Positions 53,822 to 63,153 of a stretch of DNA of 64,000 nt are shown here, one piece after another. Under the pieces are notes generated by a model that ran no database searches, was not told where the DNA came from, and was given only the letters and a program-made list of their open reading frames with translations. The first letter of the stretch is position 1. Each line of letters opens with the position of its first letter. The position numbers and the translations under genes are program-made. Source of the stretch: Treponema phagedenis (lineage in GTDB: Bacteria > Spirochaetota > Spirochaetia > Treponematales > Treponemataceae); NCBI RefSeq assembly GCF_008153345.1, contig NZ_CP042818.1, positions 930,001 to 994,000 of the forward strand. The letters are read 5' to 3'.

Positions 53822-55531
53822 ATGAAACAGCACCTTTCAACCTTTGATAAACTGGTAGAAACTCTTTCCGGCGAAGAAGCGCAGCAAATGCTTGCAAAAA
53901 TTAAACAAGCAATAAATACCAATGAAGAGCTGCAAATAGCGCCGTCGAGTACAAAATCGGAAATACTGAAGTCTGATTTTACGGAAAGTCGTTTGGAAAA
54001 TGAGCCTTTTCTGTTTAGACTCTGGCTGACCCTTAAAGCTTTTTTTAAGTCTCTTCCTGTCGAATCCTTATATGAAACATCTCTTTTAAATAGACTGGGA
54101 AGAGCCCTACATGCAAAATATAAAGATTATATTAACATACGCGAAAACAGTTTTAAAAAAGGTTTTTACGACGGGTTAAAATCTTTGCGAAAAACTCAAG
54201 TTTTTTTTGATTCTTTGCTGACAGCCTATGATAACGACAAAGGAGATTTTTACTTATTATTAAGTTCTTTTATAGCGCCCGAAGCGCATAAAAAACTGAT
54301 GGAAGAGAGTGATCCTTTTACCGTGCAAATAGGAACCGAATCCTCTGCCAATTTACGGTCTGATTTTTTAAGACGTATTGATAATGCTTTTTCCGTTTTA
54401 ACAGATGATAACAAAAGCCAATTATATCGGGCTGCGCAGGCAATTGAGTGGATGAAATCATTTTGCGATATTCCGATAGAAAAAATGCTTTTGCACTTTA
54501 CTATTAGCTCCGATACGGAAGCGGTGTGTCCTGTTACACTTGTACAATCAGAGTTGGAAAAATTAGCTTGTGTTTTATGTTATTTAAAACAGATACCGGA
54601 GCCTGTCTTGCAAGGATTGTTCTTCTTAAAAGCTCAAAATAAATTTGAAAACGGTACATCCGATAACAGCAATGCAGCAGTTGAATTTCTTGAACAAGCG
54701 GCAATCGCCTTATCCGCAGTAAAAAAATTTGCAGAAGCAATTCCGATCGTAGATTTTACGCGTTTTTGTTTAAAAGATCTCCACTGGCATCCTTATTCAG
54801 TTGCCGGCGCGGAAGAGTGGTTTATACTTTTTAAAAATGCGTGGAAAAAACGCTTTAATGAAAAATGGTCATTATGGACTGCTGAGCAAAAACGATTTGC
54901 TTTGAAAGGGCAAATGCTTGCCCTCTTAAAAAAAGACCATTTTGAAGAAATGCAATATAAACCTTGGGAAGATATCTGGTATCCCTTAGTGTTTAAACGA
55001 GAGTTATCTTTTGTATTTTTAAAAAATTTTTTCAATAGTTTATATCCCTCTTCAATTCAGCCTCCACTAAAAATCATTTTAGTAGAAGGAAGTTTTTATC
55101 GCAGAGAAAATCTTGCCGAATTTTCCGAAGCTTTTAACGCGTTGGGGCAAATGAAACTTAAGATTGCAGGATTTGAGGAAAAACTTGCGCCGGCGGGAGA
55201 GATCGGCGGAGGTTTTAATGCGCAAAAAAAAGAGCCGGTTGCAACAATAAAAAATAAAGAGACGCTGGAAACGCTTATCCGAACGGTTGACTCGGAAGCA
55301 TCAATATTAATAGAATCGGCGTTAAATGCGTTTAAATCAATTGATACGATTTTAACGGGAATTGTCGGAGGGAGTAAAGCAAGCATTTATGCTACTCTTG
55401 TAAACTGGGGGGCTATTCAAGGAAATAGCAATTCCGCATTCAGAAAAAACGTTGAAGAAGCAAAACGGAGATTACAAACAGCTGCGGGACTATTAATCGA
55501 AACTGAAAATATGGAATTGCATAATGGATGA
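53822..55531 (+). CDS. Conserved treponemal protein, DUF5312-like
   Basis: A 569-residue, mostly helical, soluble protein with no signal peptide or clear membrane span. It resembles the DUF5312 proteins I associate with treponemes, though this match is from memory. Stretches include GFYDGLKSLRKTQVFFDSLL near 115 and a C-terminal coiled-coil-like part. No catalytic motif is recognised. The ATG at 53822 lies 7 bases after a CATAAT -10 with no ribosome binding site. The laccase-domain gene overlaps its last 8 bases. Confidence 0.7.
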   Translation: MKQHLSTFDKLVETLSGEEAQQMLAKIKQAINTNEELQIAPSSTKSEILKSDFTESRLENEPFLFRLWLTLKAFFKSLPVESLYETSLLNRLGRALHAKYKDYINIRENSFKKGFYDGLKSLRKTQVFFDSLLTAYDNDKGDFYLLLSSFIAPEAHKKLMEESDPFTVQIGTESSANLRSDFLRRIDNAFSVLTDDNKSQLYRAAQAIEWMKSFCDIPIEKMLLHFTISSDTEAVCPVTLVQSELEKLACVLCYLKQIPEPVLQGLFFLKAQNKFENGTSDNSNAAVEFLEQAAIALSAVKKFAEAIPIVDFTRFCLKDLHWHPYSVAGAEEWFILFKNAWKKRFNEKWSLWTAEQKRFALKGQMLALLKKDHFEEMQYKPWEDIWYPLVFKRELSFVFLKNFFNSLYPSSIQPPLKIILVEGSFYRRENLAEFSEAFNALGQMKLKIAGFEEKLAPAGEIGGGFNAQKKEPVATIKNKETLETLIRTVDSEASILIESALNAFKSIDTILTGIVGGSKASIYATLVNWGAIQGNSNSAFRKNVEEAKRRLQTAAGLLIETENMELHNG

Positions 55532-56294
55532 TCCTTTTATTCTCTTCCATTTTCCCAATCTGCCAAATAATACGTTGGCTCCCGTTTGCGGAATATCTTT
55601 GTTAAGTGAAGGAAGCATGCGGGCAAGCGTTAATGAAGAAAATCGACAGATTTTTTATCAAAAAGCCGGCTTGGATCCCTTAATGATTTTAGCGGTACGG
55701 CAAAAACATACAAAAACCGTATATGCGGTGCACACGACGGCGGAGCTTAAAGACATCCCGACCGGAGACGGAATTATTACAATCGAAAAAAACTTAATAC
55801 CGACCGTTACTGTTGCGGATTGTATGCCTATTTTTTTATTTGATCCGGAAACTTCCTGTTTTGGCGTAGTCCACTCGGGCTGGGAAGGAACAGGAATCGT
55901 CGGAAAAGCGATAAAAAAAGCAGAAATTCTTTATCAAGCAAAAGCGGAAAATTTCAAAGTGATTCTTGGACCGCATATTCATTCTTGCTGTTATACGGTA
56001 ACAGCGGAACGTGCCCGTTTTTTTAGCGATTATTTTACAGCCGACTGTGTTGCGCTTGATAAAGATAAAGTACAAACGCACTGGCCGTATAGACTTTCTC
56101 TATTAAAAGCAAATACCCACGTTCTCACACAGCTTGGCGTAAAAAAAGAAAATATTCTGGACAGCGGATTCTGCACACAATGCGCGGTTTCGCAGGGCAA
56201 GCATTTATTTGGCTCCAGCCGCAGGCAAGGTGATAACAATTATGATAACATGCTTGCCTTTATTTATTTTCCGAAAAATGACCAGCTAGCGTAG
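55524..56294 (+). CDS. pgeF: Laccase-domain protein (YfiH/PgeF family)
   Basis: A 256-residue cytoplasmic protein of the multicopper polyphenol oxidase-like fold. Metal ligands are seen in VRQKHTKTVY near residue 54, TVADCMPIFLFD near 95, VVHSGWEGT near 115 and GPHIHSCCYTV near 152. Members edit peptidoglycan precursors or act as purine nucleosidases, as described for PgeF. The start overlaps the upstream gene by 8 bases, so the two are translated together. Confidence 0.88.
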   Translation: MDDPFILFHFPNLPNNTLAPVCGISLLSEGSMRASVNEENRQIFYQKAGLDPLMILAVRQKHTKTVYAVHTTAELKDIPTGDGIITIEKNLIPTVTVADCMPIFLFDPETSCFGVVHSGWEGTGIVGKAIKKAEILYQAKAENFKVILGPHIHSCCYTVTAERARFFSDYFTADCVALDKDKVQTHWPYRLSLLKANTHVLTQLGVKKENILDSGFCTQCAVSQGKHLFGSSRRQGDNNYDNMLAFIYFPKNDQLA

Positions 56295-56317
56295 CGTTCA
56301 TGTAATACCTCAATGAG

Positions 56318-56740
56318 TTTTTAATTCATTCATATAAAGGAGCTCGACACGGCGCAACGGTGGGCAGTTTACCATAGGGCGAAGTTTTGAAAATTTACTG
56401 TAACTTCGCCAACGAGTTTTAAAGCTTCAATTTTACAGTTTTGTGTTGATGCTTTAAAACATCGTTTGGAATTTAGCAACGGTGAGTAAACTTACCATAG
56501 GAATGCTTGCACCACGCTGACGCCAAGCAAATTCCCAAAGCCTCGCACGCCAAAAACCCTCCCTCCGACAGTCTGCGCCCAGAGCAGGATGATTATCATT
56601 ATAATGCTGGACTGTTCCCCCTTTTTTTTCTGTGGAACCACGGGAGTCCGTACCCGTTCTGATTTTGACATATGCGGCAATTTACCATGGGAATGCCGAA
56701 TCCATACGCCATTATTATTGATGCTCAGATTAATATAGTG
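56318..56740 (-). repeat. Intergenic hairpin element, copy O
   Basis: Has GAGTTTTTAATTCATT, GAGCTCGACACGGCGCAACG, the GGCGAAGTT/AACTTCGCC hairpin, GTTTTAAAGC/GCTTTAAAAC near 56417-56460, and ACGGG/CCCGT around GTCCGT near 56640. The right end is mutated (ATTAATATAGTGC). Confidence 0.75.
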
Positions 56741-56806
56741 CAAGCTTGTTCTTCTTCTTGTCAATCCGGAGAAAATGAGCGGGCTTTTGACAAGTATTTT
56801 TCTCCC

Positions 56807-56835
56807 TTGCTTTTTTAAAAGCTTAAGGGTAAAAT
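56807..56835 (+). promoter_or_regulatory. Promoter of the esterase gene
   Basis: -35 TTGCTT (56807-56812), 17-base spacer, -10 TAAAAT (56830-56835). Of three nearby ATGs, the first (56836) abuts the -10, the second (56842) is at the expected transcription start, and the third (56854) follows a GGAG. Confidence 0.6.
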
Positions 56836-56841
56836 ATGACC

Positions 56842-57615
56842 ATGGAGTTTTTTATGTTTTATAATAATTACCCGATAAATACAAGCACTTATACATCGCC
56901 GAAGTTTTTTAAAGGCAGTGATGAGGCGGTACTTTTAATTCACGGATATACCGGAAGTCCGCGGGAAATGACTTGGCTTGGCGAGCAGATTCATAAGGCG
57001 GGTTATACGGTATATATTCCGCGTTTGCCGGGACACGGCACTTGCAAAGAGGATTTTTTAAGTTCTTCATGGAAGGATTGGCTGCGCTGCGTTTGTGATG
57101 CATATATTAATCTTGCTGCCGAATATAAAAAAGTTTTTGTCGGCGGGCTTTCGATGGGGGGCGTTTTAACCGCCCTAATTGCCGCAAAGTTTAATCCTGA
57201 AAAAATCTTTTTATGCGCACCCGCCTTTATTGCCGCCGATGCAAGATTAAAGCTGACTCCTTTTTTAAAATTTTTTATAAAAGAAGTAAAAACGGAAGTA
57301 GGTTTTTTTTATCCCGAGCCTGATTATCAAGAAGCAGTGAAAGATTATACCGGAGCGGAATATGTACCAACGGCAGCAGACCTGTACAAGCTGCAAAAAC
57401 TGGCAATTAAACAACTTCCGTCAATACGATCAAAAACTCTTACGGTTATTTCTCACGGAGACGTAACTGTCCCTTTTTCCGTAAAAGAAGTAATTGATGC
57501 GCATTTGCAAGCACCCAATGAGTATCTTATTTTAGAAAAAAGCTGTCATATTGTTGTCGATGATGTGGAAAGAGAGCAAGTTGCTGAGGGGATTATTCGT
57601 TTTTTGAATTCATAG
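56842..57615 (+). CDS. Alpha/beta hydrolase, carboxylesterase type
   Basis: A protein of about 257 residues resembling small carboxylesterases of the Est30 type. The oxyanion motif is LLIHGYTGSPREM near residue 35, the nucleophile serine lies in GGLSMGG near 100, the acid in ISHGDVTVPFS near 210, and the histidine in KSCHIVVDD near 235. It has no signal peptide, so it is cytoplasmic. The start is either a leaderless ATG at 56842 or ATG 56854 with GGAG 6 bases upstream; the sequence cannot decide. Confidence 0.85.
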   Translation: MEFFMFYNNYPINTSTYTSPKFFKGSDEAVLLIHGYTGSPREMTWLGEQIHKAGYTVYIPRLPGHGTCKEDFLSSSWKDWLRCVCDAYINLAAEYKKVFVGGLSMGGVLTALIAAKFNPEKIFLCAPAFIAADARLKLTPFLKFFIKEVKTEVGFFYPEPDYQEAVKDYTGAEYVPTAADLYKLQKLAIKQLPSIRSKTLTVISHGDVTVPFSVKEVIDAHLQAPNEYLILEKSCHIVVDDVEREQVAEGIIRFLNS

Positions 57616-57676
57616 AGCGATAAAGCTAATCGAATACCGGTACAAAATTTTCAGCTCTGAAAAACATTCGTAGCAT

Positions 57677-57709
57677 AAAAAAAGACTCTTCTTGAAAGAG
57701 TCTTTTTTT
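57677..57709. terminator. Bidirectional terminator
   Basis: AAAAAGACTCTT and AAGAGTCTTTTT arms around a short loop, between the convergent esterase and binding-protein genes. Confidence 0.9.
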
Positions 57710-57739
57710 ATGTATAAAAGTATTATTTAAAAGGAGGTT

Positions 57740-59026
57740 TTATTGTTTTTCTCTCAAATGCTTTCTCAATTCTCTATCAAACTTTAGAAGCATTGTTTTT
57801 CCGTTAATATTCGGTACATTCACGTCTTCAATACAAAAGAGGAACAGCGTTGCATCAAGGATTTTCTCAATAGGTAAAAAATACGAAACGAATTCCCGCT
57901 CAATCTTTCCTCCTTCTATATAGCGTTTAAAGACATGCTCAAGATACGGAGGAATAGCTACTGCCGTTGTTTTTCTAAAGGCGGGAAAACCTTCTATTCC
58001 GTAATAATATATATTTTGCATTTCCTGACCGGATAAAATGTTTAAAGCTTTTTTAATTGAAAGAGGCGCAATGGTTTTTTTATTTACAAAAAGCGCCCTT
58101 GTTTTGCCGTCGCCCGTGATAAAGTTTCCTTTACCGTCCACAGAAACACTAAACATACCGATGTTTGCAGCAGTATTTGCCTGTAATATTTGTCTCACCG
58201 TTGTGTTTTTTCCAAAATACATGGCGGCTCGTCCTTCCGCCATTGCTTTTATTGCCTCTTCTTTTGTTGCCGTTCCAAAATTTCTGTTTACAAAACCTCG
58301 TTTAAAGATTTGTAAGTAAAGATCGATTCCTTCTTCAAGGCTTTTGTTTTCAGCCCAAGAGATTTTGCCACTCAGTGTTTGATCGGCAAAAAAATTCAAA
58401 TCCTGTCCTTCAAGTTTTTTGGTGAAAATATCGGAAACCAGTGCTTTCGGAGAGTCGGTATCTTTTCCGATAAAAATCGGTATTATTGACGGATTGCGCT
58501 TTATCAATGCATCACAGGCAGTTAAAAGTTCTGCCCAACTTGTTGGAACCGAGATTTTATATTTATTAAAAATGTCTTTATTATATATAAATCCGTATAC
58601 GCAATCGGTTGAAGCAAAAGGAAACCCATAGATTTTTTCATTTGTGTATTGAACCGCCTTCGGTGTTATTAAATTTTGCACCCACTCTTCTTGTGACAAG
58701 TCAAAAAAATGAGCGGTAGGATTAAATGTTCGATATATGTCATAAACGTTCGCTTCAATCAAATCAGGCGCATTTCCGGCGGCAAAGCGTAAGTTTAATA
58801 TATTTATAAGTTGAGAATCGGGAACGGGTTCAACACTGATAATAATATTGTCATTTTTGAGTTTTTCAACCATTTGTTGCACGCCAATCGTATAACTGCT
58901 TTCTCTGATAAGAGCACTTAGATATACAATTTCCCCTTCATTTTCCGATACGCCCGCGGCAAAACTCAAGGGAAGGCAAAAGATTGAAAAGATAAAAAAG
59001 ATAAGTAATTTTTTTTTCAGTGTCAT
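57740..59026 (-). CDS. Extracellular solute-binding protein, sugar type, orphan
   Basis: A 428-residue periplasmic binding protein of the SBP_bac_1 type that serves CUT1 sugar transporters. The signal peptide ends near residue 23 (LSFA/AGVS) with no lipobox. Typical stretches are RFAAGNAPDLIEANVYD near 82, YGFPFASTDCVYGFIYNKDIF near 135 and KAMAEGRAAMYFGKN near 265. No permease or ATPase gene is adjacent, so it must work with subunits encoded elsewhere or be a sensor. GAGAGGA precedes the start. Confidence 0.85.
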   Translation of the reverse strand: MTLKKKLLIFFIFSIFCLPLSFAAGVSENEGEIVYLSALIRESSYTIGVQQMVEKLKNDNIIISVEPVPDSQLINILNLRFAAGNAPDLIEANVYDIYRTFNPTAHFFDLSQEEWVQNLITPKAVQYTNEKIYGFPFASTDCVYGFIYNKDIFNKYKISVPTSWAELLTACDALIKRNPSIIPIFIGKDTDSPKALVSDIFTKKLEGQDLNFFADQTLSGKISWAENKSLEEGIDLYLQIFKRGFVNRNFGTATKEEAIKAMAEGRAAMYFGKNTTVRQILQANTAANIGMFSVSVDGKGNFITGDGKTRALFVNKKTIAPLSIKKALNILSGQEMQNIYYYGIEGFPAFRKTTAVAIPPYLEHVFKRYIEGGKIEREFVSYFLPIEKILDATLFLFCIEDVNVPNINGKTMLLKFDRELRKHLREKQ

Positions 59027-59122
59027 AACGTCCTCTCAATTTTGAATGATAACGATAGATGAAACGACTATCCTTATTTATGCAAAAACCCATACGGCAA
59101 TTTTTTTATGCCGTATAATTTC

Positions 59123-59155
59123 AAAAACAGTTCGACTGATGTGCGAACTGTTTTT
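59123..59155. terminator. Terminator after rlpA
   Basis: AAAAACAGTTCG (59123-59134) and CGAACTGTTTTT (59144-59155). A second hairpin ATACGGCA/TGCCGTAT lies at 59092-59116. Confidence 0.8.
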
Positions 59156-59180
59156 GAAGAATGAATGTGTTTGTTTGCGC

Positions 59181-60326
59181 TTACCAAGCTTCCTGCCGAA
59201 TAATGTAATCGTAAATTCTGCCTGCACGCAAGGCGGTTTTTACCGTATTCAAGTCGGAAGGTCGAATACCGGGAAGCACTACTCTGACGCTTTCGTCGGT
59301 TTTTTCATATGCAGGTTCAAAGCCGAGTTTTCGCAGCTCAACAACCAAGCGTAGTGCATTTTCTTCACGGGAAAAAGCACCTAACTGAATTCTCCACAAT
59401 ATTCCGGGTGTTTCCCTACTGTTGGTAGGAGTGTATACTTTCGGAACAGAATACTTCGGTATTGTTTGAGATACCGGCTCATACGAATATGTAGGCTCTC
59501 CGTAATACACAGGAGAATTCCCGCTTTGAACAGCCGGGGCGCTTTGCTCCGGCGCACTATACGGATACACCGGTGTCGGTTCGCTTTGATACTGAGGAGC
59601 CGGCTGCTGCACTTGCGGCTGATGGGATTGAGCCGGATCTTGATGTTGTTCATAGGATTGCGGAGCAGACGGAGCAGACTCAGTTGTATACGAGGGAGTC
59701 GGCACATTCTGATATGTCGGCGCAGGCTGCGGCTGTGTTTGCTGATATGCAAGCGCGGGGCCTTGATTGCCGTTCGGAGTATAGGTAAATGTTTTTACCG
59801 GTCGATCTTCAGATATGGTGCCTCCTTCAGAGGGAACAAATTGGTACATCGGTGCATTTGATGAGGATCCCGAATCGGTTTGTGAAGGAACAAATTTATA
59901 AATGGGCGCAGAAGGTTGTACAGGTTTGCTTTCTCCCGCAGCCATTAAAGCGGCTTTGTCCGAAGGATCGATTTTTTTAAGCGAAACACGCGCAATGCCT
60001 CTGTCAGTCATACCGATTGCAATTGCGGCGGCTTTGGATAAATCAATTTCTCTATCACCTACAAAGGGACCGCGATCATTTACCCGAACTAAAACCTTTT
60101 TTCCGTTATCAAGATTCGTTACTTCAACAAGTGTGCCGAAAGGAAGCGTTTTATGAGCTGCAGTATATGCATTCATGTTAAAAAGCTCGCCGCTTGCAGT
60201 CGGTTTTCCGTTAAAAGCCTCTCCATAATACGATGCAAAACACTCTGCCGAAATAAGTTGCGGTTCGGCAAAGACGGGAAGAACCAAAGATATAATCCCG
60301 ATTATCAGAAAAATATGTTTTTTCAT
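59181..60326 (-). CDS. rlpA: RlpA-like septal ring lytic transglycosylase with SPOR domain
   Basis: A 381-residue secreted protein. The signal peptide ends near residue 20 (PVFA/EPQL). A double-psi beta-barrel domain covers about 28-115, with ASYYGEAFNGKPTASGE and RVNDRGPFVGDREIDLS. A Pro/Gln/Tyr/Ser-rich linker runs to about 300, and a C-terminal SPOR domain (WRIQLGAFSREENALRLV) should bind denuded peptidoglycan at the division site. The start is ATG 60326, 8 bases from AAGGAG; the in-frame TTG at 60332 is too close to it. Confidence 0.9.
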   Translation of the reverse strand: MKKHIFLIIGIISLVLPVFAEPQLISAECFASYYGEAFNGKPTASGELFNMNAYTAAHKTLPFGTLVEVTNLDNGKKVLVRVNDRGPFVGDREIDLSKAAAIAIGMTDRGIARVSLKKIDPSDKAALMAAGESKPVQPSAPIYKFVPSQTDSGSSSNAPMYQFVPSEGGTISEDRPVKTFTYTPNGNQGPALAYQQTQPQPAPTYQNVPTPSYTTESAPSAPQSYEQHQDPAQSHQPQVQQPAPQYQSEPTPVYPYSAPEQSAPAVQSGNSPVYYGEPTYSYEPVSQTIPKYSVPKVYTPTNSRETPGILWRIQLGAFSREENALRLVVELRKLGFEPAYEKTDESVRVVLPGIRPSDLNTVKTALRAGRIYDYIIRQEAW

Positions 60327-60454
60327 ATTCAAAACTCCTTTAAAACTTTAGGCATAAACATACACTTCAATTTTTCTTTGTAAGTAGTAATCAGAGTATC
60401 GGAATATAAAAAAAAAGATTAAGAAAATTTAAAAGAGAGGGTAATTTTTATTTC

Positions 60455-60540
60455 TGCCGGAGACGAGACTTGAACTCGTACGACCGTTTCCAGTCAAGGG
60501 ATTTTAAGTCCCTGGTGTCTACCGATTCCACCACTCCGGC
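60455..60540 (-). tRNA. tRNA-Leu (anticodon TAA)
   Basis: An 86-base class II tRNA. Acceptor GCCGGAG/CTCCGGC, anticodon stem AGGGA/TCCCT with loop CTTAAAA, a long variable arm, and discriminator A. CCA is not encoded. A minus-strand -10 TATAAC lies at 60547-60552. Confidence 0.95.
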
Positions 60541-60546
60541 AAATGT

Positions 60547-60554
60547 GTTATAAT
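60547..60554. promoter_or_regulatory. Overlapping divergent -10 boxes of tRNA-Leu and tatD
   Basis: Minus-strand TATAAC (60547-60552) and plus-strand TATAAT (60549-60554) share four bases. The -35 sequences are weak on both strands. Polymerases at the two starts should exclude each other. Confidence 0.45.
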
Positions 60555-60591
60555 GGGGTTATCATACCAAAAAAGAAAAAGGTGGTCAAGA

Positions 60592-61443
60592 TTGTATAGT
60601 GATTCTCATTGCCATTTATTCTATATTTTACAAAAAAACATAGATCTTTCGATGCTCATTGCCGAAATGAAAAAAGAAAATTTCCGTTTTGTAATGGATA
60701 TCGGTATCGCTGCAGGTGATTATACAAAACGATTTGCAGCGGTTGCAGATGCTTGCGGAGGAAAACAAAACATTCCCGATTTTATCTTTTTTTCTGCGGG
60801 GCTTTGGCCTGCTCCTGAACCAATACAAAATCCTCAAGCAAATCTTGCCCTTTTGGAAAAGGACTTGCAATCCATACTTGCTGGAAATCAAAAATATACT
60901 GCTTTGGGCGAGTGCGGCATTGACCGCTATTGGAACGGAGAAGCGGCTAAAAAACGGAACAATTCCGGCACCGAAGACACCGAAGCGGAAGAGCAGCTTT
61001 TTATCGAACAGCTCATTATGGCAAAAAAATACAAGCTTCCGGTGATAATCCATTCGCGCGATGGATTTGAACCGACAATTCGCTGTATTGACCAAGTCGG
61101 CTGGCATAAGGGCGTTATTCATTGTTATTCATACGGCATACAGGAAGCGCAGCAATTCATTGAGCGGGGATGGTATATCTCATTTCCCGGGAACATTACT
61201 TTTGCTAAAAAGGAAGAAGACCGGCGCTTTATCGCAAGCCTTGTTCAAAGTATTCCGCGGCATCGGCTCCTTTTGGAAACCGATTCTCCGTATCTTTCCC
61301 CTGCTCCTTTACGCGGTAAAACAAACACCCCTTTGCACATTCGCCATACCTATGCCAAAGCTGCGGAAATCTTGCAAATAAGTGAACCTGAACTTGCTAA
61401 TCTCATATTTGAAAATTGCCAAACACTTTTTAAAAGAGCGTGA
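60592..61443 (+). CDS. tatD: TatD-family metal-dependent hydrolase/DNase
   Basis: A 283-residue TIM-barrel metalloenzyme. Metal ligands lie in YSDSHCHLF (residues 2-10), LGECGIDRYW near 105, VIHSRDGFEP near 153, VIHCYSYG near 180 and LLLETDSPYLSP near 226. TatD proteins act as 3'-5' nucleases. The start is TTG at 60592, giving the usual short N-terminus, with GGTGG 6 bases upstream; the in-frame ATG at 60553 overlaps a TATAAT box. Confidence 0.88.
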   Translation: MYSDSHCHLFYILQKNIDLSMLIAEMKKENFRFVMDIGIAAGDYTKRFAAVADACGGKQNIPDFIFFSAGLWPAPEPIQNPQANLALLEKDLQSILAGNQKYTALGECGIDRYWNGEAAKKRNNSGTEDTEAEEQLFIEQLIMAKKYKLPVIIHSRDGFEPTIRCIDQVGWHKGVIHCYSYGIQEAQQFIERGWYISFPGNITFAKKEEDRRFIASLVQSIPRHRLLLETDSPYLSPAPLRGKTNTPLHIRHTYAKAAEILQISEPELANLIFENCQTLFKRA

Positions 61444-61494
61444 AAAAAGCATAGCGAGTGCGGCTATTTTATACGAGGTAATCTGCGAGAATAG

Positions 61495-61735
61495 AGTATA
61501 ATAAATATATAGAGAAAATTATAAAAAAGAGCCCGACACAACGCAAGGGCGAACCCTTGGAATTTCTACCTTTGGTTCGCCTACGAGTTTTGCTTGGCTT
61601 ACGCAGGAGTATCAGGCAAAACATCGTTTGGAATTGAGCAACGGCGAGCAATTTACCATAGTGATGCTGAATTTGCAGATTTATTATTGCTAATACTCCG
61701 ACTTAGTATAGCAGCAACATAATTATAAAACGCTA
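61495..61735 (-). repeat. Intergenic hairpin element, copy P
   Basis: AAAATTATAAAAAAGAGCCC and GACACAACGCAAGGGCGAACC on the left, ATAATTATAAAACGCTACACC on the right. The central hairpin is damaged: GAGTTTTGCTTGGCTTACGC pairs only partly with GGCAAAACATCG. Confidence 0.78.
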
Positions 61736-61898
61736 CACCAGGCAGACGGACGGTAAAATTTTGCAAACTTTTATAAGAATTTTTTAGACTCGGCAAAGTT
61801 ATACTCCTTATTGAAAAGCAAAACTTAGAAATCTTTCTTAAAAAAAGCGCCTTCTATTCTTGCGGATATTTTACCGTATTAGCAATAAAAAAAACAGT

Positions 61899-61927
61899 TT
61901 GACTTTTTTTGAAATATGGAAGATACT
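61899..61927 (+). promoter_or_regulatory. Promoter of pgsA, predicted leaderless
   Basis: -35 TTGACT (61899-61904), 17-base spacer, -10 GATACT (61922-61927). The ATG at 61933 follows after 5 bases (GAGGC), so the transcript should begin at the start codon. Confidence 0.7.
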
Positions 61928-61932
61928 GAGGC

Positions 61933-62526
61933 ATGAGACTTTCCAATTTTTTTACGGTTTTGCGGCTGATATTGGCTCCGCTTTTTTTTATACTTTATTT
62001 TTTGCCGGTACAGTTCGGGCTTGACAGGCGGTTTTTTCTGGTAGTTATTATTCCGCTTTTTGTTTTTATGGAATTAACCGACTTTTTTGACGGCTATTAT
62101 GCCCGAAAGAGGAATCAGGTTTCTAATTTCGGTAAACTGTTTGACCCCTTTGCCGATGTGCTTGCAAATTTAACGGTTATGTTTTGTTTTACACTTGACG
62201 GCTTTTTGCCAAGTCTTCTTTTTTTGATTATTTTGTACCGCGAGCTTTCTATTATGTTTTTACGCATGCTTGCAAGAGGGGAGGGGATTACCATTGCCGC
62301 TAAAATGGGCGGTAAGTTGAAAACGGTTTCGTATATCGTTGCGTCCGGTTTTTCACTTTTTATTCTTATTTTAATTGCATTCTTTTCTCTTCCGGAGTCT
62401 ATTGTCCGGTATTTTATTATTGTAAATTATTGCCTTTATGGACTTGCATCGGTGCTTTCAGTACTTTCCTTCCTTTCATACTATAACGGATACAAGGAAG
62501 CCCTCAAACATCAGGCAGAATTGTAA
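61933..62526 (+). CDS. pgsA: CDP-diacylglycerol-glycerol-3-phosphate phosphatidyltransferase family
   Basis: A 197-residue membrane enzyme with about five membrane segments. The CDP-alcohol phosphotransferase motif DG(x2)AR(x8)G(x3)D(x3)D is complete in DGYYARKRNQVSNFGKLFD followed by PFAD, near residues 55-78. It makes phosphatidylglycerol-phosphate, or a related phospholipid; the exact acceptor is not fixed by the motif. Confidence 0.88.
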   Translation: MRLSNFFTVLRLILAPLFFILYFLPVQFGLDRRFFLVVIIPLFVFMELTDFFDGYYARKRNQVSNFGKLFDPFADVLANLTVMFCFTLDGFLPSLLFLIILYRELSIMFLRMLARGEGITIAAKMGGKLKTVSYIVASGFSLFILILIAFFSLPESIVRYFIIVNYCLYGLASVLSVLSFLSYYNGYKEALKHQAEL

Positions 62527-62582
62527 AATAGATTTTTTATTGCTTTTATTGAAAAAATAGCGGTGGGATTTTAGAAAGCGTT

Positions 62583-62622
62583 GTAAAACCATAAAGATGC
62601 ATCCGCATCTTTATGGTTTTAC
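62583..62622. terminator. Bidirectional terminator between pgsA and trxA
   Basis: An 18-bp perfect stem: GTAAAACCATAAAGATGC (62583-62600), loop ATCC, exact complement at 62605-62622. Confidence 0.9.
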
Positions 62623-62628
62623 AGGATT

Positions 62629-62946
62629 TTATGCGTGTTTTTCAATTAAACTGACAATTTTTGATTTATCGATAAAACCTACCGAGCGGTCAACTTCTTT
62701 TCCGTTTTTAAACACGACAATAGTCGGGATGCTTGCAACTCCGTATTGTGCAGCCAAATCCTGCTGCTTATCAACATCTATTTTTGCAATAACACCCTTA
62801 TTGCCGATTTCTTTTCCTACTTCTTCAATTACGGGTCCGAGCATTTTACAGGGACCGCACCATTGCGCAAAGAAATCTACTAAAACAGGAACATCCGTAT
62901 TTAATGTTTCGTTGAAATTGTCTTTCGTTAAATGTAATACTGCCAT
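62629..62946 (-). CDS. trxA: Thioredoxin
   Basis: A 105-residue thioredoxin. Active site FFAQWCGPCKML near residues 25-36 and the cis-proline loop GVASIPTIVVFKNG near 69. It reduces cytoplasmic disulfides, including those of ribonucleotide reductase, whose beta subunit is encoded at 9.9 kb. AAGGAGTGA precedes the start at 62946. The gene is monocistronic. Confidence 0.97.
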   Translation of the reverse strand: MAVLHLTKDNFNETLNTDVPVLVDFFAQWCGPCKMLGPVIEEVGKEIGNKGVIAKIDVDKQQDLAAQYGVASIPTIVVFKNGKEVDRSVGFIDKSKIVSLIEKHA

Positions 62947-63153
62947 AATATCACTCCTTATCTAATAATAGTTATCGCTACTATAATATACACAAAAAAA
63001 AGCGGATCGCATAGTGTTTGCCAATAAAAATACCAACTTAATGGAAATCAAGCACTTTTTAAGCTAAAAATGCGGAAAAAACTGGCTATTAAACAAGAAA
63101 ACCGATGTTCTTAAAAAAGATCAAGTTTAAAATTTAATGAATTTCTCCCTTTT

